Of a DNA stretch of 64,000 bases, positions 47,101-56,354 are shown in pieces. Both the position numbers and the translations under genes were made by a program. The stretch comes from Verrucomicrobiaceae bacterium (GTDB taxonomy: Bacteria; Verrucomicrobiota; Verrucomicrobiia; Verrucomicrobiales; Verrucomicrobiaceae): positions 558,001-622,000 of the forward strand of contig JABTUN010000004.1 of the NCBI GenBank assembly GCA_015075365.1. Reading direction: 5' to 3'. Positions within the stretch are counted from its first letter, which is position 1, and the number at the start of each line of letters is the position of its first letter. Below the pieces are notes generated by a model. The model was not told where the DNA came from. It searched no databases and was given only the letters and a program-made list of their open reading frames with translations.

Positions 47101-50100
47101 ATCCTGCCAGCATCACCATCGCCACCGGCTACACGGCCACGCTCAGCGTGAGCGCTGTCGGCTTCCCCGCGCCTTCCTTCCAATGGTATCAGGGCAACAG
47201 CGGCGACACCTCCACGCCGGTCGGCACGAACAGCAGCAGCTTCACCACGCCCGCTCTCACGACCACGACGAGCTACTGGGTGCGTGCGACGAATGTCGGC
47301 GGCTCCGCCGACAGCAACACCGCCGTCGTCACCGTCACCACCGGCCCCACGGCGGTGAATCTGGCGAACTACGTGCGCATCGCCCGCCACAATCTGCCGG
47401 AGCCGACCCGCACCGCGCTGCCTCCAGGCACACCGGTTCACAACTACCTCTGCCAGGAAGCCTCGGCCGTGACTTACAATTGGGACACCGACACGCTCTT
47501 CGTCACGGGTGACGGTGGCCGCGCCATCACGCAGGTTTCCAAAACCGGCCAGCTCATCGACACGATGACGCTCGCGCTCGGCAGCAGCCCGCAGGGCACC
47601 GATTTCTATGATCCCGAAGGCCTCACCTACATCGGCGGCGGCCAGTTTGTCATGAGCGAGGAGCGCGACCGCCAGCTCGTGAAGTTCACTTATGCCGCCG
47701 GCACCACGCTGAGCCGCAGCGGTGCTCAAACGGTGAAAATCGGCACCTTCGTCGATAACACCGGCACGGAAGGTCTCTCGTGGGATCCGCAAACGAGCGG
47801 CTTCATCTGCCTGAAGGAACTTTCGCCGATCGGCATCTTCCAGACCGGCGTGGACTTCGTCGCCGGCACCGCCACGAACGGCTCGCCGACCACGGTGAAC
47901 TCCACGAACCTCTTTGACCCGGCGCTGCTCGGCATGACGGACACGGCCGACGTGTTTGCTCTTTCAAATCTGCCTTCCATGACCGGCCAGCCGCAGGCGG
48001 GCAATCTCATCGTCATCGGCCAGGAAGACGCCCGCATCGTCAATGTGGACCGCAGCGGCGTCATCACCAGCACGCTGAATATCGCCTCTGATCCAGGCAA
48101 TCCGCTCACGCCGGCCGGTCAGCAGCATGAAGGCATCACGATGGATCGCGCGGGCTTCATCTATGTGGTGAATGAAAACGGCGGCGGCAGCATCGACTAC
48201 CCGCAGCTCTGGATTTATGGGCCTGCCACGCAGCCGAATCAGGCCCCGACGGCGGTCATCGTCGATAACGCCACCACCACACTGCCGGAGAACAGCAGCA
48301 CCGCCTCCCGGGTGAAGCTGGGAGACATCTTCGTGAACGATGACGGCCTCGGCACGAACACGCTCAGCCTCAGCGGAGCCGATGCGGCCTCGTTTGAGCT
48401 CACCGGCACCGAGTTCTTCCTCAAAGCCGGTGTCACGCTCGATTTCGAGACGAAGAGCAGCTACGCCGTCACCGTGAACGCCGATGACAGCACGGTCGGC
48501 ACCACGCCGGACGTCAGTGTGAATTTCACGCTCACCATCAGCGATGTGGAGCCTGAGGCACCGCCCGCGCCGGTCATCATCATCTCGGAAGTGGCACCCT
48601 GGGCCAGCAGCAACTCTGCGGTGGCCGCCGACTGGTTTGAGATCACCAACGTCACCTCCAACACCATCGACATCACCGGCTGGAAGATCGACGACAGCTC
48701 CGCCGCTTTCGGCAGCGCCGCCACGCTCAATGGCGTGACCACGCTCGCTCCCGGTGAGAGCGCCATCTTCATCGAAACGGCCGATCTTCCTGGCAAAAGC
48801 GCGCTTTTCCGCAGCACTTGGTTTGGCGCAAACCCGCCCGCCGGATTGCAAATCGGTTCCTACACCGGCTCCGGCCTCGGTTTGAGCTCCACGAGCGATG
48901 GCGTGAACATTTACAACGCCGCAGGCACGTTGATGGCCAGTGTCACTGTTGGTGCTTCGGATGCCGTTTCGCCCTTCCAAACCTTTGACAACACCCGCGG
49001 CCTCAACGCGACCACGATCTCGCAGTTGAGCCTCGTCGGCACAAACGGCGCGATTGCTTCCAGCAACGCGGCGGAGGTCGGATCGCCCGGTTTTGCAGCT
49101 CCTGGCGTGCTGCGCATCACCGAAGTCGCGGCCTGGGGCAGCGGCAATGGCAATTACCTTGCCGACTGGTTTGAAGTGACCAACACCGGCGCTCGTGCGG
49201 TGGACATCAGCGGCTGGAAAATGGACGACAGCTCCGAATCGCCCGCCGCGGCGCTTTCGCTGACCGGCATCACCAGCATCGCTCCGGGTGAATCCGTCAT
49301 CTTCCTCGAAACGGCCACGCCTGTGACGACCATCGCCACCTTCCGCAGCACCTGGTTCAGCACGACTCCGCCGCCTGCGCTGCAAATCGGCAGCTACACC
49401 GGCTCCGGTGCCGGTTTGAGCACCGGTGGTGATGCCGTGGTGCTCTACGACAGCAACAACGTCCGTCAGGCGAAGGTCTTCTTCGGTGCTTCTCCTGTCG
49501 CGACACCCTTTGCCACCTTCGACAACTCCGTCGGCGCGGACAACGTGAGCCTCGCCACACTGAGCGCCGTCGGCACAAACGGCGCTTTCGTCGCCCTCAC
49601 CGATGCGGACGAGATCGGCTCGCCCGGCACGACAGTTTCCGCCGCGCAAAACGACACCACCATCGTCATCAGCGATGCCAGCCTCAGCGAAGGCAACAGC
49701 GGTAGCAGCATGCTGAGCTTCACCGTCACCCGCAGCGACCGCAACGGAGCCTTCACCGTCGATTTCGCCACCTCGAACGGCACCGCGACGGCTGGCAGCG
49801 ACTACACCGCCGCCTCCGGCACGCTCACTTTCATCGCGGGCGGCTCCACGACGCAGAATGTGAGTGTTTCCATCACCGGCGACACCGCGGTCGAGGCGAA
49901 TGAAACCTTCATCGTCACGCTCTCCAACGTGGTGAACACCGCCGGCACCGCCACCATCACGGATGCGACCGGCACGGGCACGATCAGCAATGATGACACC
50001 ACACCGGTGGCCTTCCCCGCGAGCAACTCGCTCAGCTCCACGGTGAAAGGCAGCATCACCCTCACTGGTGCGGAGATTCCGGCCTTTGATCCGCTTTCGG

Positions 50101-53100
50101 ATCGTGCCTTTGCCTCCTCCGGCACCGGCATCCAGGTCGTGAACCTCGCGAATCCCGCGGCTCCGGTCTTCATCAGCACGATCACACCTTCCACACTCGG
50201 CGTTCCTGCCATCACCAGCGATGACATCTCCTCCGTGGCCGTGCGCAAAGGCAGTGGCAGCAACCCCAGCGTGCTCGCCGCCGCCATCATCAGCAATCCG
50301 AAGACGAATCCCGGCTTCGTAGTCTTCCTCAATGCCGCCACGGGCGCGCTGATCAGTCACGCCAGCGTCGGTGTGGTGCCGGATCACATCGCATGGACGC
50401 CGGATGGCTCAAAACTGCTCGTCTGCAATGAGGGCGAGCTTTCCACGCCGGAAGTCACCATCGAGGTCGCAGTGCCCGATGCGGCACAAGGCACGGTGAG
50501 CATCATCGCCGTCGATGCCGCTGGTGTGGCTGGAACGGTGCAAACCGCCGATTTCACCGCCTTCGATGCGCAGACCGCCGCGCTGAAGACGGCTGGAGTG
50601 CGCCTCTTTGACGACGGCGTGCCTTCCACGGACTTTGAACCGGAATACCTCGCCATCTCGCCCGATGGCACGAAGGCCATGGTCACGCTGCAGGAGGCGA
50701 ATGCGGTCGCCGTGCTCGACATCGCCAGCGCCACCTTCACCAGCGTGGCTCCGCTCGGCAAAAAGGACTTCAGCGCCCTCCGCGCCGACTTAAGCGATGC
50801 CGATGGCATGAAAAACCCGCGCACCGGCCAGCCTGTGTTCGGCCTCTACATGCCGGACGCCATCGCCTCCTTCTCCTCCGGTGGTCAAACCTACTACGTG
50901 ACCGCGAATGAAGGCGATGACCGCAATGACTTCATCGCTCCGAACGAGACCACCACCGTCAACAATGCCGGTTACGACCTCGACAACACCGTCTTCCCGA
51001 ATGAGGCCGATTTGAAGCTCAACGCCAACCTCGGCAAGCTCACCGTCTCCAACCTTCCCGGTCTGCGTGGCGATACGGACAACGACGGCGACATCGACGA
51101 GATCCTCATGTATGGCGCTCGCAGCTTCTCGATCCTCGACTCGAACGGAGCCATCGTCTTCGACAGCGGCGACATGATCGAAATGATCGTCGCCTCGCTG
51201 CACAACGGCAACTTCGACGACACTCGCAGCGACAACAAAGGTCCGGAACCCGAGGGCGTGGCCGTGGCGACGCTCGGTGCCCGCACCTTCGCCTTCGTCG
51301 GCCTGGAGCGCTCGCATCTCACGCTCGTGTTTGATGTGACGAACCCGCTTGCGCCGTCTTACGTCACCTCCCTGGTCCGCAGCGGCGATCTCAATCCAGA
51401 AGGCATCGTGGTCGTCTCCGAGAGCGACAGCCCCAGCGGTCGCCCGCTCGTGCTCGTGACGAACGAAAGCAGCAACACGCTGAGCATTTTCGAGCTCACA
51501 CCTGCGACCGCCTTTACCCTGCAGCTCCTCCACCTCGCCGATGCGGAGGCTGGACTGCTCGCCTCGCAAACCGCGCCGAACCTCGCCGCGCTCGTGGATG
51601 CCTTTGACGGCACTTACGCGAACACGCTGATCCTCGCCGGTGGTGACAACTACATCCCGGGTCCCTTCGCTGCTGCTGGAACGGATGCGCTCGTGGCCGC
51701 CACGCACACGCGGGGCAACAATCCCTTCGCCGCCGACATCGAAATCCACAACCGCCTCGGCGTGGAGGCCTCCACTGTCGGCAATCATGAGTTCGACTTC
51801 GGCACGAATGCCTTCTCGGATGCCATCCTCGACACGAACTTCCCGTATTTGACCTCGAACCTCGACTTCTCCGGTGATTCCGGCATCTCCGCCCGATATC
51901 AGGAGACCGTCGGCGTCGGTGGACTCGAAGAAGCCAGCAGTGTGAAAAACAAGGTCGTGCCGAGCTGCGTCGTCACCAAGGGCACGGAGAAAATCGGCCT
52001 CGTCGGCGTCACCACGCAAATCATCGAAGCCATCTCCTCCACGGGCGGCGTCGAGGTGAAGGGCTTTGTCGGTGATGGCAGCGAAATGGACAACATGGTG
52101 CTGCTCGCCAGCCAGATGCAGCCTGTCATCAATGACCTCAAGAGCCAGGGTGTGAACAAGATCATCCTCATGGCCCATCTGCAGCAGATCGCCAACGAAC
52201 TGATGCTCGCGCCGATGCTCACAGACGTGGACATCATCCTCGCCGCAGGCTCCAACACCCGTCTTGGCGATGCCAACGATGTCGCCGTGGCCTTCACCGG
52301 TCATGCAGCAAACTTCGCGGGCAATTATCCCATCTACACCGCCGGTGCCGATGGCAAGCCGACCGTCGTCGTGAACACGGACAATGAGTTCACCTATCTC
52401 GGACGTCTTGTCGCTGATTTCGACGCGGATGGCCTTCTCATCGTGCCTAATCTCCTCGAGAACACCACCGTGAACGGAGCCTACGCCGCCACCGCCACGA
52501 ATGTGGCCGCTGCCTGGGGCGTGGCCGAAGTGGACCTGCCCACCACCGCCTTTGCCGCCGGAACGAAGGGCGCTTTGGTCAAACAGATCACCGATGCGGT
52601 GCAAGGCGTCATCACCACGAAGGATGGCGATGTGCGTGGCTTCACCAGCGTCTATCTCGAAGGTGAGCGGAACTTTGTGCGCAATCAGGAGACCAATCTC
52701 GGCAACATCAGCGCCGACTCGATGGTCACTGTCGGCAAAACGGCTCTCCCGGCCGCCACACACGTCGCCGCGCTGAAAAATGGCGGTGGTATCCGCGCCG
52801 CCATCGGAGCCGTCGAGGTCGCCACCGGTGCCAAACTGCCTCCGCTGGCCAATCCGGCCGCCGGGAAGCCCGCCGGAGCCATTTCGCTGCTCGACATCGA
52901 AAACTCGATGCGCTTCAACAACGGCCTCATGCTCTGCGATACGACTCCCGCAGGCCTGAAGGCCATCCTGGAGCATGGCGTGGCTCTTTTGGGCAATCAG
53001 GGCCGCTTCCCGCAGATCGGCGGCATCCGTTTCAGCTTCAATCCGAGCGGCACCGTAGGCTCGCGCATCCAAAACATCGTCACCATCGACGACAGCGGAG

Positions 53101-55313
53101 CCATCACGGGCCGCATTGTTTCCGGCGGAGCCGTGCTGCCCACCGCGCCGGCCACGATCACGCTCGTCACGCTAAACTTCCTCGCGAATGGCGGCGACGG
53201 TTATCCCTTCAAGGCGAATGCGGACAACTTCCGCTTCCTGCTCAACGGCGGTGGTCTGTCCGCTGCCATCGACGAGTCCCTGAACTTCACTGCCGCTGGT
53301 GTCGTGCCGGTGAACATCCTCGGCGAGCAGGCCGCGCTCTCCAGTCACCTCCAGGCCCGCCACGCCACCGCGCCGAGTGCTTACAACCTCGCCGAAACCA
53401 CTCCCGCGCTCGATACCCGCATCCAAAGCACCGCCGTCCGCACCGACACCGTGCTCAGCGGACCCGCCACCTTTGCCTCCTGGCTGGCTGACAACGGCTA
53501 CAGCGGCACCGCGGGCGGCGACACCGACAACGACGGCGTGCCTGACTCCTTGGAATACTTCTTCAACGCCAATCCCAACAACGGTGGTGATCGTGACAAC
53601 CTGCCCACCGTGACGATGAACGGCAGTGACCTCGAGTTTCGCTTCACCTACCTCACCAGCACCGTCTTCCCCGGCTACCTCCAGTGCTCCGAGGACTTGA
53701 TTGCCTGGGCCAATGCCACACCGGGCGTGGACTACGAAGTCATCACCGAGACGGTGAATGGCAACGAGACCGCCGTCCGCTTCCGCATCTTCTGCAATCC
53801 GCTGCCGACCACGCAGGGGCCGTTCACCTACCTCACGCCGTTCACCGCAGCGGTAGGCCGTGGTGCCATCGACCAGCTTACCATCACCAATCATGGCATG
53901 GTCGGCGCAGGCCGCCTCTCCGGTGACTCCTACGACAGCTTTGGCGAAACGATGGGCGCTGCCTCCGGCCTCTCCATCACCGGCTGGAGCTACAACAGCG
54001 GCACCGGCCAGTTCAGCGGCGTCTTCAACGTGCTGCCGGATCGCGGCTACAACAGCGGCGCCATCTTCTCCAACTACGCCGCCCGTGTGCATCAGACGCC
54101 CTTCACCTTCACCCCTTACTACGGCGCAGGTCCGGTGCCGCAGACGCAGATCGTGCCGACCTATGGCAGCACGACAAAGTTCACCTACCTCGATGGTGCC
54201 ACGACGAAGTTCACCACCGGCCTCAACGCCACTGCCGTCACGACCATCATGGGACAAAGCGTCGGTACCACCGCGGCTGCCAACGGCCCTGGTGGAGCCA
54301 CGGAAAATCTCATCAGCTTTGACGCCGAGGCCATCCACGTCTTCGCCGACGGCTCCGGCTTCGTCTCCGATGAATACGGCACCTACATCGCCCGCTTCAA
54401 CAGCGCGAAGCAGTTCACCCGCATCATCCAGCTTCCAGGCGCCGCGCAACCGCATCGCCCGGTCGGCACGCTGAACTTTGACTCCACCACCGCTCCTACG
54501 AACGGCCGCCGCAACAACCAGGGCCTCGAAGGCATGTCCGTCTCGCCGGACAACAGCCGCCTCTTTGCCCTCATGCAAAGCGCCCTCGTGCAGGATGGCG
54601 GTGCCGCGCAAACCCGCTTCAACACCCGCCTCTTTGTCTATGACATCGCCGGTGCCAACCTCGAAAACCCCGTGCTCATCGGCGAATATGCCGTGCAGCT
54701 CCCGCGCTATGATTTGAATGGCAACGGCTCCGGCCTCGACGCCACCGCCGCACAGTCCGAGATTGTCGCCCTCAGCAACACGCAGTTCCTCATGCTTCCT
54801 CGCGATGGGAATGGCCTCGGCAAAGGAACCACCGATCCCATCGTCACCAAGACGGTGGATCTCGTGGACTTCTCCGCCGCCACGAACATCCTCGGCCTCT
54901 ACGATGCGGAAGGAAACCAGATCAGCCCCTCCGGCACGCTGCGCTCCACCATCACACCGGCCCGCAGCACCGTCGTGGTCAACCTGCTCTCCAGCGCCGA
55001 CCTCGCCAAGTTTGGCTTCAACACGAACACCGCCGTGCCGAACCAGTTCACTGTGAATGAGAAGGCGGAGGGAATGGCTCTCGTGCCAGACACCTCCACC
55101 GCCAGCACCGAGGACTACTTTCTCTTTGTCGCCAACGACAACGACTTCCAGTCCAGCGACGTGCGCATGATCGATGCCGCTGGTAACCTCGTCAGCTACG
55201 GCGATGCCCGCGACCGCGGCATCACCAACGACGCCGTCTTCACCGCCTGGCGCATCACCATCTGCCCGAACAACAAGAAGTTCTTCCGCATCCAGGTCGA
55301 TACCGCGCCTTGA
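44184..55313 (+). CDS. Giant secreted multidomain phytase-like/5'-nucleotidase protein
   Basis: The 3709-aa protein has a signal peptide (MKTRFKLSSTFAAVLSMACM...), an N-terminal propeller-like part, two lamin-tail domains (about 372-540, 655-846), a Calx-like then a Calx-beta domain (548-651, 851-966), an Ig-like domain, a SdiA-regulated/phytase-like domain (1058-1350), a cadherin-like domain, two more lamin-tail domains (1465-1819) and Calx-beta (1825-1939). Then come choice-of-anchor I (1950-2444), metallophosphatase plus 5'-nucleotidase (2443-3023: HLADAEAG, GGDNYIPG, GNHEFDFG), a D-rich linker (DTDNDGVPDSLEYFFNANP) and an esterase-like phytase domain (3211-3696). Extracellular phosphate release is inferred. 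It is divergent from the PhoX fusion. Confidence 0.88.
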   Translation: MKTRFKLSSTFAAVLSMACMIHPGAALQAAQFTAGNVVVYRVGSGTGSLVNTGNPVFLDEYTVAGTLVQSIALPTTVSGANKRLVSSGTATSEGMLTRSADGQYLILTGYDVTPPAASSLSGTTGAAVNRVIGRVNAAGTVDTSTALADYASGNNPRSAVSSDGTKLWMAGGTGGVRFATLGATTSSDVSTTVTNLRQLGIAGGQLFVTTSSGTAVRLGTVGTGLPETTGQTITNLTGIPTTGSPYAFFFADLDAGVAGVDTVYIADDTNTAGTGGIRKFSLVGGTWTANGIAGTHSDAYRGITGVVNASTVTLYATRKGGSAAAGGGELVSFVDSTGYNATITATPTLLATAAANTAFRGVAFAPVETPQLIVTEINSNATGGDFWELTNVGVATQDIGNWKWDDDSANPNDAAAVTIPAGTMIAPGESIVLTTAADAAAFRTLWSIAPTVQVIASPTGPGFGQGDQVHLFNTSGATVTSFSYVAGGFTLSSGSPSIGGHAGASAGGTATQSAVIDPAFGFGAGRRYMAVNGTPGTSGLSFGGGPSITLSLSFTASSFSESATNPASVGTVSRATSGTSDLVVTLSSSDTTEATVPATVTILANQTSANFDVTAVNDTFPDGSKTVTITASAADATTPTSDLTVTDDGDVLDTSFMLTEVQSNQSATKPTTANDYWELTNISGVTKDISGYSWHDSGRSGAAAQAWKLPPGTSIAAGESVIFTATPAADFRAWWGLAPTVQVFTSTGAPGLGQNDGISFFDAGQNKLFFFSYGIAGFTKEDGSPSTGGHAGPSGGGSADSQALIWVPASGTATPRYTAATGIPGNHASFTAVSPATDTGSPGNQGAIIPTVSIGSASINEGNSGTTLLSLPVTRSDTTTAFTVDYAVTGGTATSGTDFATLASGTLTFTNGGAASQNIDITVNGDTTSEADETVIVTLSNVVNTTGATVIQTAAGTGTILNDDIVPASIATHPASITIATGYTATLSVSAVGFPAPSFQWYQGNSGDTSTPVGTNSSSFTTPALTTTTSYWVRATNVGGSADSNTAVVTVTTGPTAVNLANYVRIARHNLPEPTRTALPPGTPVHNYLCQEASAVTYNWDTDTLFVTGDGGRAITQVSKTGQLIDTMTLALGSSPQGTDFYDPEGLTYIGGGQFVMSEERDRQLVKFTYAAGTTLSRSGAQTVKIGTFVDNTGTEGLSWDPQTSGFICLKELSPIGIFQTGVDFVAGTATNGSPTTVNSTNLFDPALLGMTDTADVFALSNLPSMTGQPQAGNLIVIGQEDARIVNVDRSGVITSTLNIASDPGNPLTPAGQQHEGITMDRAGFIYVVNENGGGSIDYPQLWIYGPATQPNQAPTAVIVDNATTTLPENSSTASRVKLGDIFVNDDGLGTNTLSLSGADAASFELTGTEFFLKAGVTLDFETKSSYAVTVNADDSTVGTTPDVSVNFTLTISDVEPEAPPAPVIIISEVAPWASSNSAVAADWFEITNVTSNTIDITGWKIDDSSAAFGSAATLNGVTTLAPGESAIFIETADLPGKSALFRSTWFGANPPAGLQIGSYTGSGLGLSSTSDGVNIYNAAGTLMASVTVGASDAVSPFQTFDNTRGLNATTISQLSLVGTNGAIASSNAAEVGSPGFAAPGVLRITEVAAWGSGNGNYLADWFEVTNTGARAVDISGWKMDDSSESPAAALSLTGITSIAPGESVIFLETATPVTTIATFRSTWFSTTPPPALQIGSYTGSGAGLSTGGDAVVLYDSNNVRQAKVFFGASPVATPFATFDNSVGADNVSLATLSAVGTNGAFVALTDADEIGSPGTTVSAAQNDTTIVISDASLSEGNSGSSMLSFTVTRSDRNGAFTVDFATSNGTATAGSDYTAASGTLTFIAGGSTTQNVSVSITGDTAVEANETFIVTLSNVVNTAGTATITDATGTGTISNDDTTPVAFPASNSLSSTVKGSITLTGAEIPAFDPLSDRAFASSGTGIQVVNLANPAAPVFISTITPSTLGVPAITSDDISSVAVRKGSGSNPSVLAAAIISNPKTNPGFVVFLNAATGALISHASVGVVPDHIAWTPDGSKLLVCNEGELSTPEVTIEVAVPDAAQGTVSIIAVDAAGVAGTVQTADFTAFDAQTAALKTAGVRLFDDGVPSTDFEPEYLAISPDGTKAMVTLQEANAVAVLDIASATFTSVAPLGKKDFSALRADLSDADGMKNPRTGQPVFGLYMPDAIASFSSGGQTYYVTANEGDDRNDFIAPNETTTVNNAGYDLDNTVFPNEADLKLNANLGKLTVSNLPGLRGDTDNDGDIDEILMYGARSFSILDSNGAIVFDSGDMIEMIVASLHNGNFDDTRSDNKGPEPEGVAVATLGARTFAFVGLERSHLTLVFDVTNPLAPSYVTSLVRSGDLNPEGIVVVSESDSPSGRPLVLVTNESSNTLSIFELTPATAFTLQLLHLADAEAGLLASQTAPNLAALVDAFDGTYANTLILAGGDNYIPGPFAAAGTDALVAATHTRGNNPFAADIEIHNRLGVEASTVGNHEFDFGTNAFSDAILDTNFPYLTSNLDFSGDSGISARYQETVGVGGLEEASSVKNKVVPSCVVTKGTEKIGLVGVTTQIIEAISSTGGVEVKGFVGDGSEMDNMVLLASQMQPVINDLKSQGVNKIILMAHLQQIANELMLAPMLTDVDIILAAGSNTRLGDANDVAVAFTGHAANFAGNYPIYTAGADGKPTVVVNTDNEFTYLGRLVADFDADGLLIVPNLLENTTVNGAYAATATNVAAAWGVAEVDLPTTAFAAGTKGALVKQITDAVQGVITTKDGDVRGFTSVYLEGERNFVRNQETNLGNISADSMVTVGKTALPAATHVAALKNGGGIRAAIGAVEVATGAKLPPLANPAAGKPAGAISLLDIENSMRFNNGLMLCDTTPAGLKAILEHGVALLGNQGRFPQIGGIRFSFNPSGTVGSRIQNIVTIDDSGAITGRIVSGGAVLPTAPATITLVTLNFLANGGDGYPFKANADNFRFLLNGGGLSAAIDESLNFTAAGVVPVNILGEQAALSSHLQARHATAPSAYNLAETTPALDTRIQSTAVRTDTVLSGPATFASWLADNGYSGTAGGDTDNDGVPDSLEYFFNANPNNGGDRDNLPTVTMNGSDLEFRFTYLTSTVFPGYLQCSEDLIAWANATPGVDYEVITETVNGNETAVRFRIFCNPLPTTQGPFTYLTPFTAAVGRGAIDQLTITNHGMVGAGRLSGDSYDSFGETMGAASGLSITGWSYNSGTGQFSGVFNVLPDRGYNSGAIFSNYAARVHQTPFTFTPYYGAGPVPQTQIVPTYGSTTKFTYLDGATTKFTTGLNATAVTTIMGQSVGTTAAANGPGGATENLISFDAEAIHVFADGSGFVSDEYGTYIARFNSAKQFTRIIQLPGAAQPHRPVGTLNFDSTTAPTNGRRNNQGLEGMSVSPDNSRLFALMQSALVQDGGAAQTRFNTRLFVYDIAGANLENPVLIGEYAVQLPRYDLNGNGSGLDATAAQSEIVALSNTQFLMLPRDGNGLGKGTTDPIVTKTVDLVDFSAATNILGLYDAEGNQISPSGTLRSTITPARSTVVVNLLSSADLAKFGFNTNTAVPNQFTVNEKAEGMALVPDTSTASTEDYFLFVANDNDFQSSDVRMIDAAGNLVSYGDARDRGITNDAVFTAWRITICPNNKKFFRIQVDTAP

Positions 55314-55353
55314 TCCGGTCTCGCTTGGCAGTCCGCATCCACCTCCACCACTC

Positions 55354-55980
55354 ATGTCCGTCGCTCGTGCAGCAGGCAGTCCGGTCGATCACGCCTGTGA
55401 TCACCTGTATCGCCGTCATCAGCTCAGCCTGGTCAATTTTGCCCGCCTGCGCGGCTGCGACGAGCATGAGGCGTGGGATGTGGTGCAGGAGCTCTTCCTG
55501 CGCGTCTTCCGCCTCGGCATGGTGCTGCCGCTTTCCTCCCGCACGGAGGAAATGCAGCGCACCTGGCTGCTGCGCACGCTGCGCTGGATGCTCATCAACC
55601 ATCACCGGAACCGCTCCCGGCTGAAGCGCGGCAGCGCGGTGATGGTCGAATCGCTGGATCATCTCCTCGAACACGGGCATGACATCCCGCTGTACGAGAC
55701 ACCGGCCACGGAGCACGACCGGCGGCGGACATGGCTCTTGATCGAGCGCAGCCTGGAACGTCTGCGCTCGTGCTCCAAGCCCTCGTTGTGGCCGGAGATC
55801 GAAAACTACCTTTGCCTGGGCAAGGCGGCATCTACCGCGACCGCGCGCGTGGCCGTGCATCGCGCCCGTGTCCGCCTGGGGAAGTTCATCCGCCGCGAGA
55901 ACCTGGACGGCGAGGTTGTCTGTCGCATCGGCCGGCCTGCCGTGCGGCATGTGGCGATGAAGTCACCGAACGTGATTTGA
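55354..55980 (+). CDS. ECF-like RNA polymerase sigma factor
   Basis: The 208-aa protein has sigma region 2 in about residues 15-80 (LYRRHQLSLVNFARLRGCDE, HEAWDVVQELFLRVFRLG, TWLLRTLRWMLINHHRNRSR). The region 4-like HTH (about 130-185: IERSLERLRSCSKPSLWPEI, then ATARVAVHRARVRLGKFIRR) is weaker than usual. No typical zinc anti-sigma gene is next to it. The start ATG 55354 is 40 bp after the giant gene stop; an earlier in-frame start (55174) lies within that gene. The small membrane protein at 56000 may be its partner, as inference. Confidence 0.8.
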   Translation: MSVARAAGSPVDHACDHLYRRHQLSLVNFARLRGCDEHEAWDVVQELFLRVFRLGMVLPLSSRTEEMQRTWLLRTLRWMLINHHRNRSRLKRGSAVMVESLDHLLEHGHDIPLYETPATEHDRRRTWLLIERSLERLRSCSKPSLWPEIENYLCLGKAASTATARVAVHRARVRLGKFIRRENLDGEVVCRIGRPAVRHVAMKSPNVI

Positions 55981-55999
55981 GGAAGGCGGAAGAAACGCG

Positions 56000-56281
56000 A
56001 TGACATCTGGCATGGCCTTGTTTTTTCCTGCGATCACTCCCACGCGCCGTCGGCGAAGCCGGAGATACATCCCCCTGACCGTTGTCGTGGGCGTTGTCTC
56101 GACGGTGGCCGCGGTGTGGATGATCTCGCAGGTCTATCTGTTGCACAAACAGCGCCATGAGGACCGCCTCGAGGAAATGTTCAGCCCTCGAAAACCTTCG
56201 CCCGGCAGCACTCCCTCACGCCCGAACCCGCCCGTCACACAGCCGGAGGAACCGGCCGCCATGCTGACCTCCAAGCGGTGA
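56000..56281 (+). CDS. Small single-pass membrane protein
   Basis: The 93-aa protein has a basic N-terminus (TPTRRRRSRRYI), one membrane helix (about 25-47: PLTVVVGVVSTVAAVWMISQ) and a hydrophilic, Pro-rich C-terminal tail. I do not recognise it. It starts 19 nt after the sigma-factor stop, so co-transcription is likely and an anti-sigma or accessory role can be guessed but not shown. Charge bias (Arg/Lys before the helix) places the N-terminus inside the cytoplasm. Confidence 0.6.
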   Translation: MTSGMALFFPAITPTRRRRSRRYIPLTVVVGVVSTVAAVWMISQVYLLHKQRHEDRLEEMFSPRKPSPGSTPSRPNPPVTQPEEPAAMLTSKR

Positions 56282-56354
56282 CAGAATCGTTTCTCTTCAC
56301 ATCTTGGGGCCGGTTGTTAACAGAGGCACTCTGATGTGTCCCACGTCCGCCTGC

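Noticed and set aside
44544..53072. Several 700-1080-codon frames antisense to the giant 3709-aa gene
   Set aside because: They are shadows of the sense gene: compositionally odd (His/Arg/Gly-rich) and without domains.
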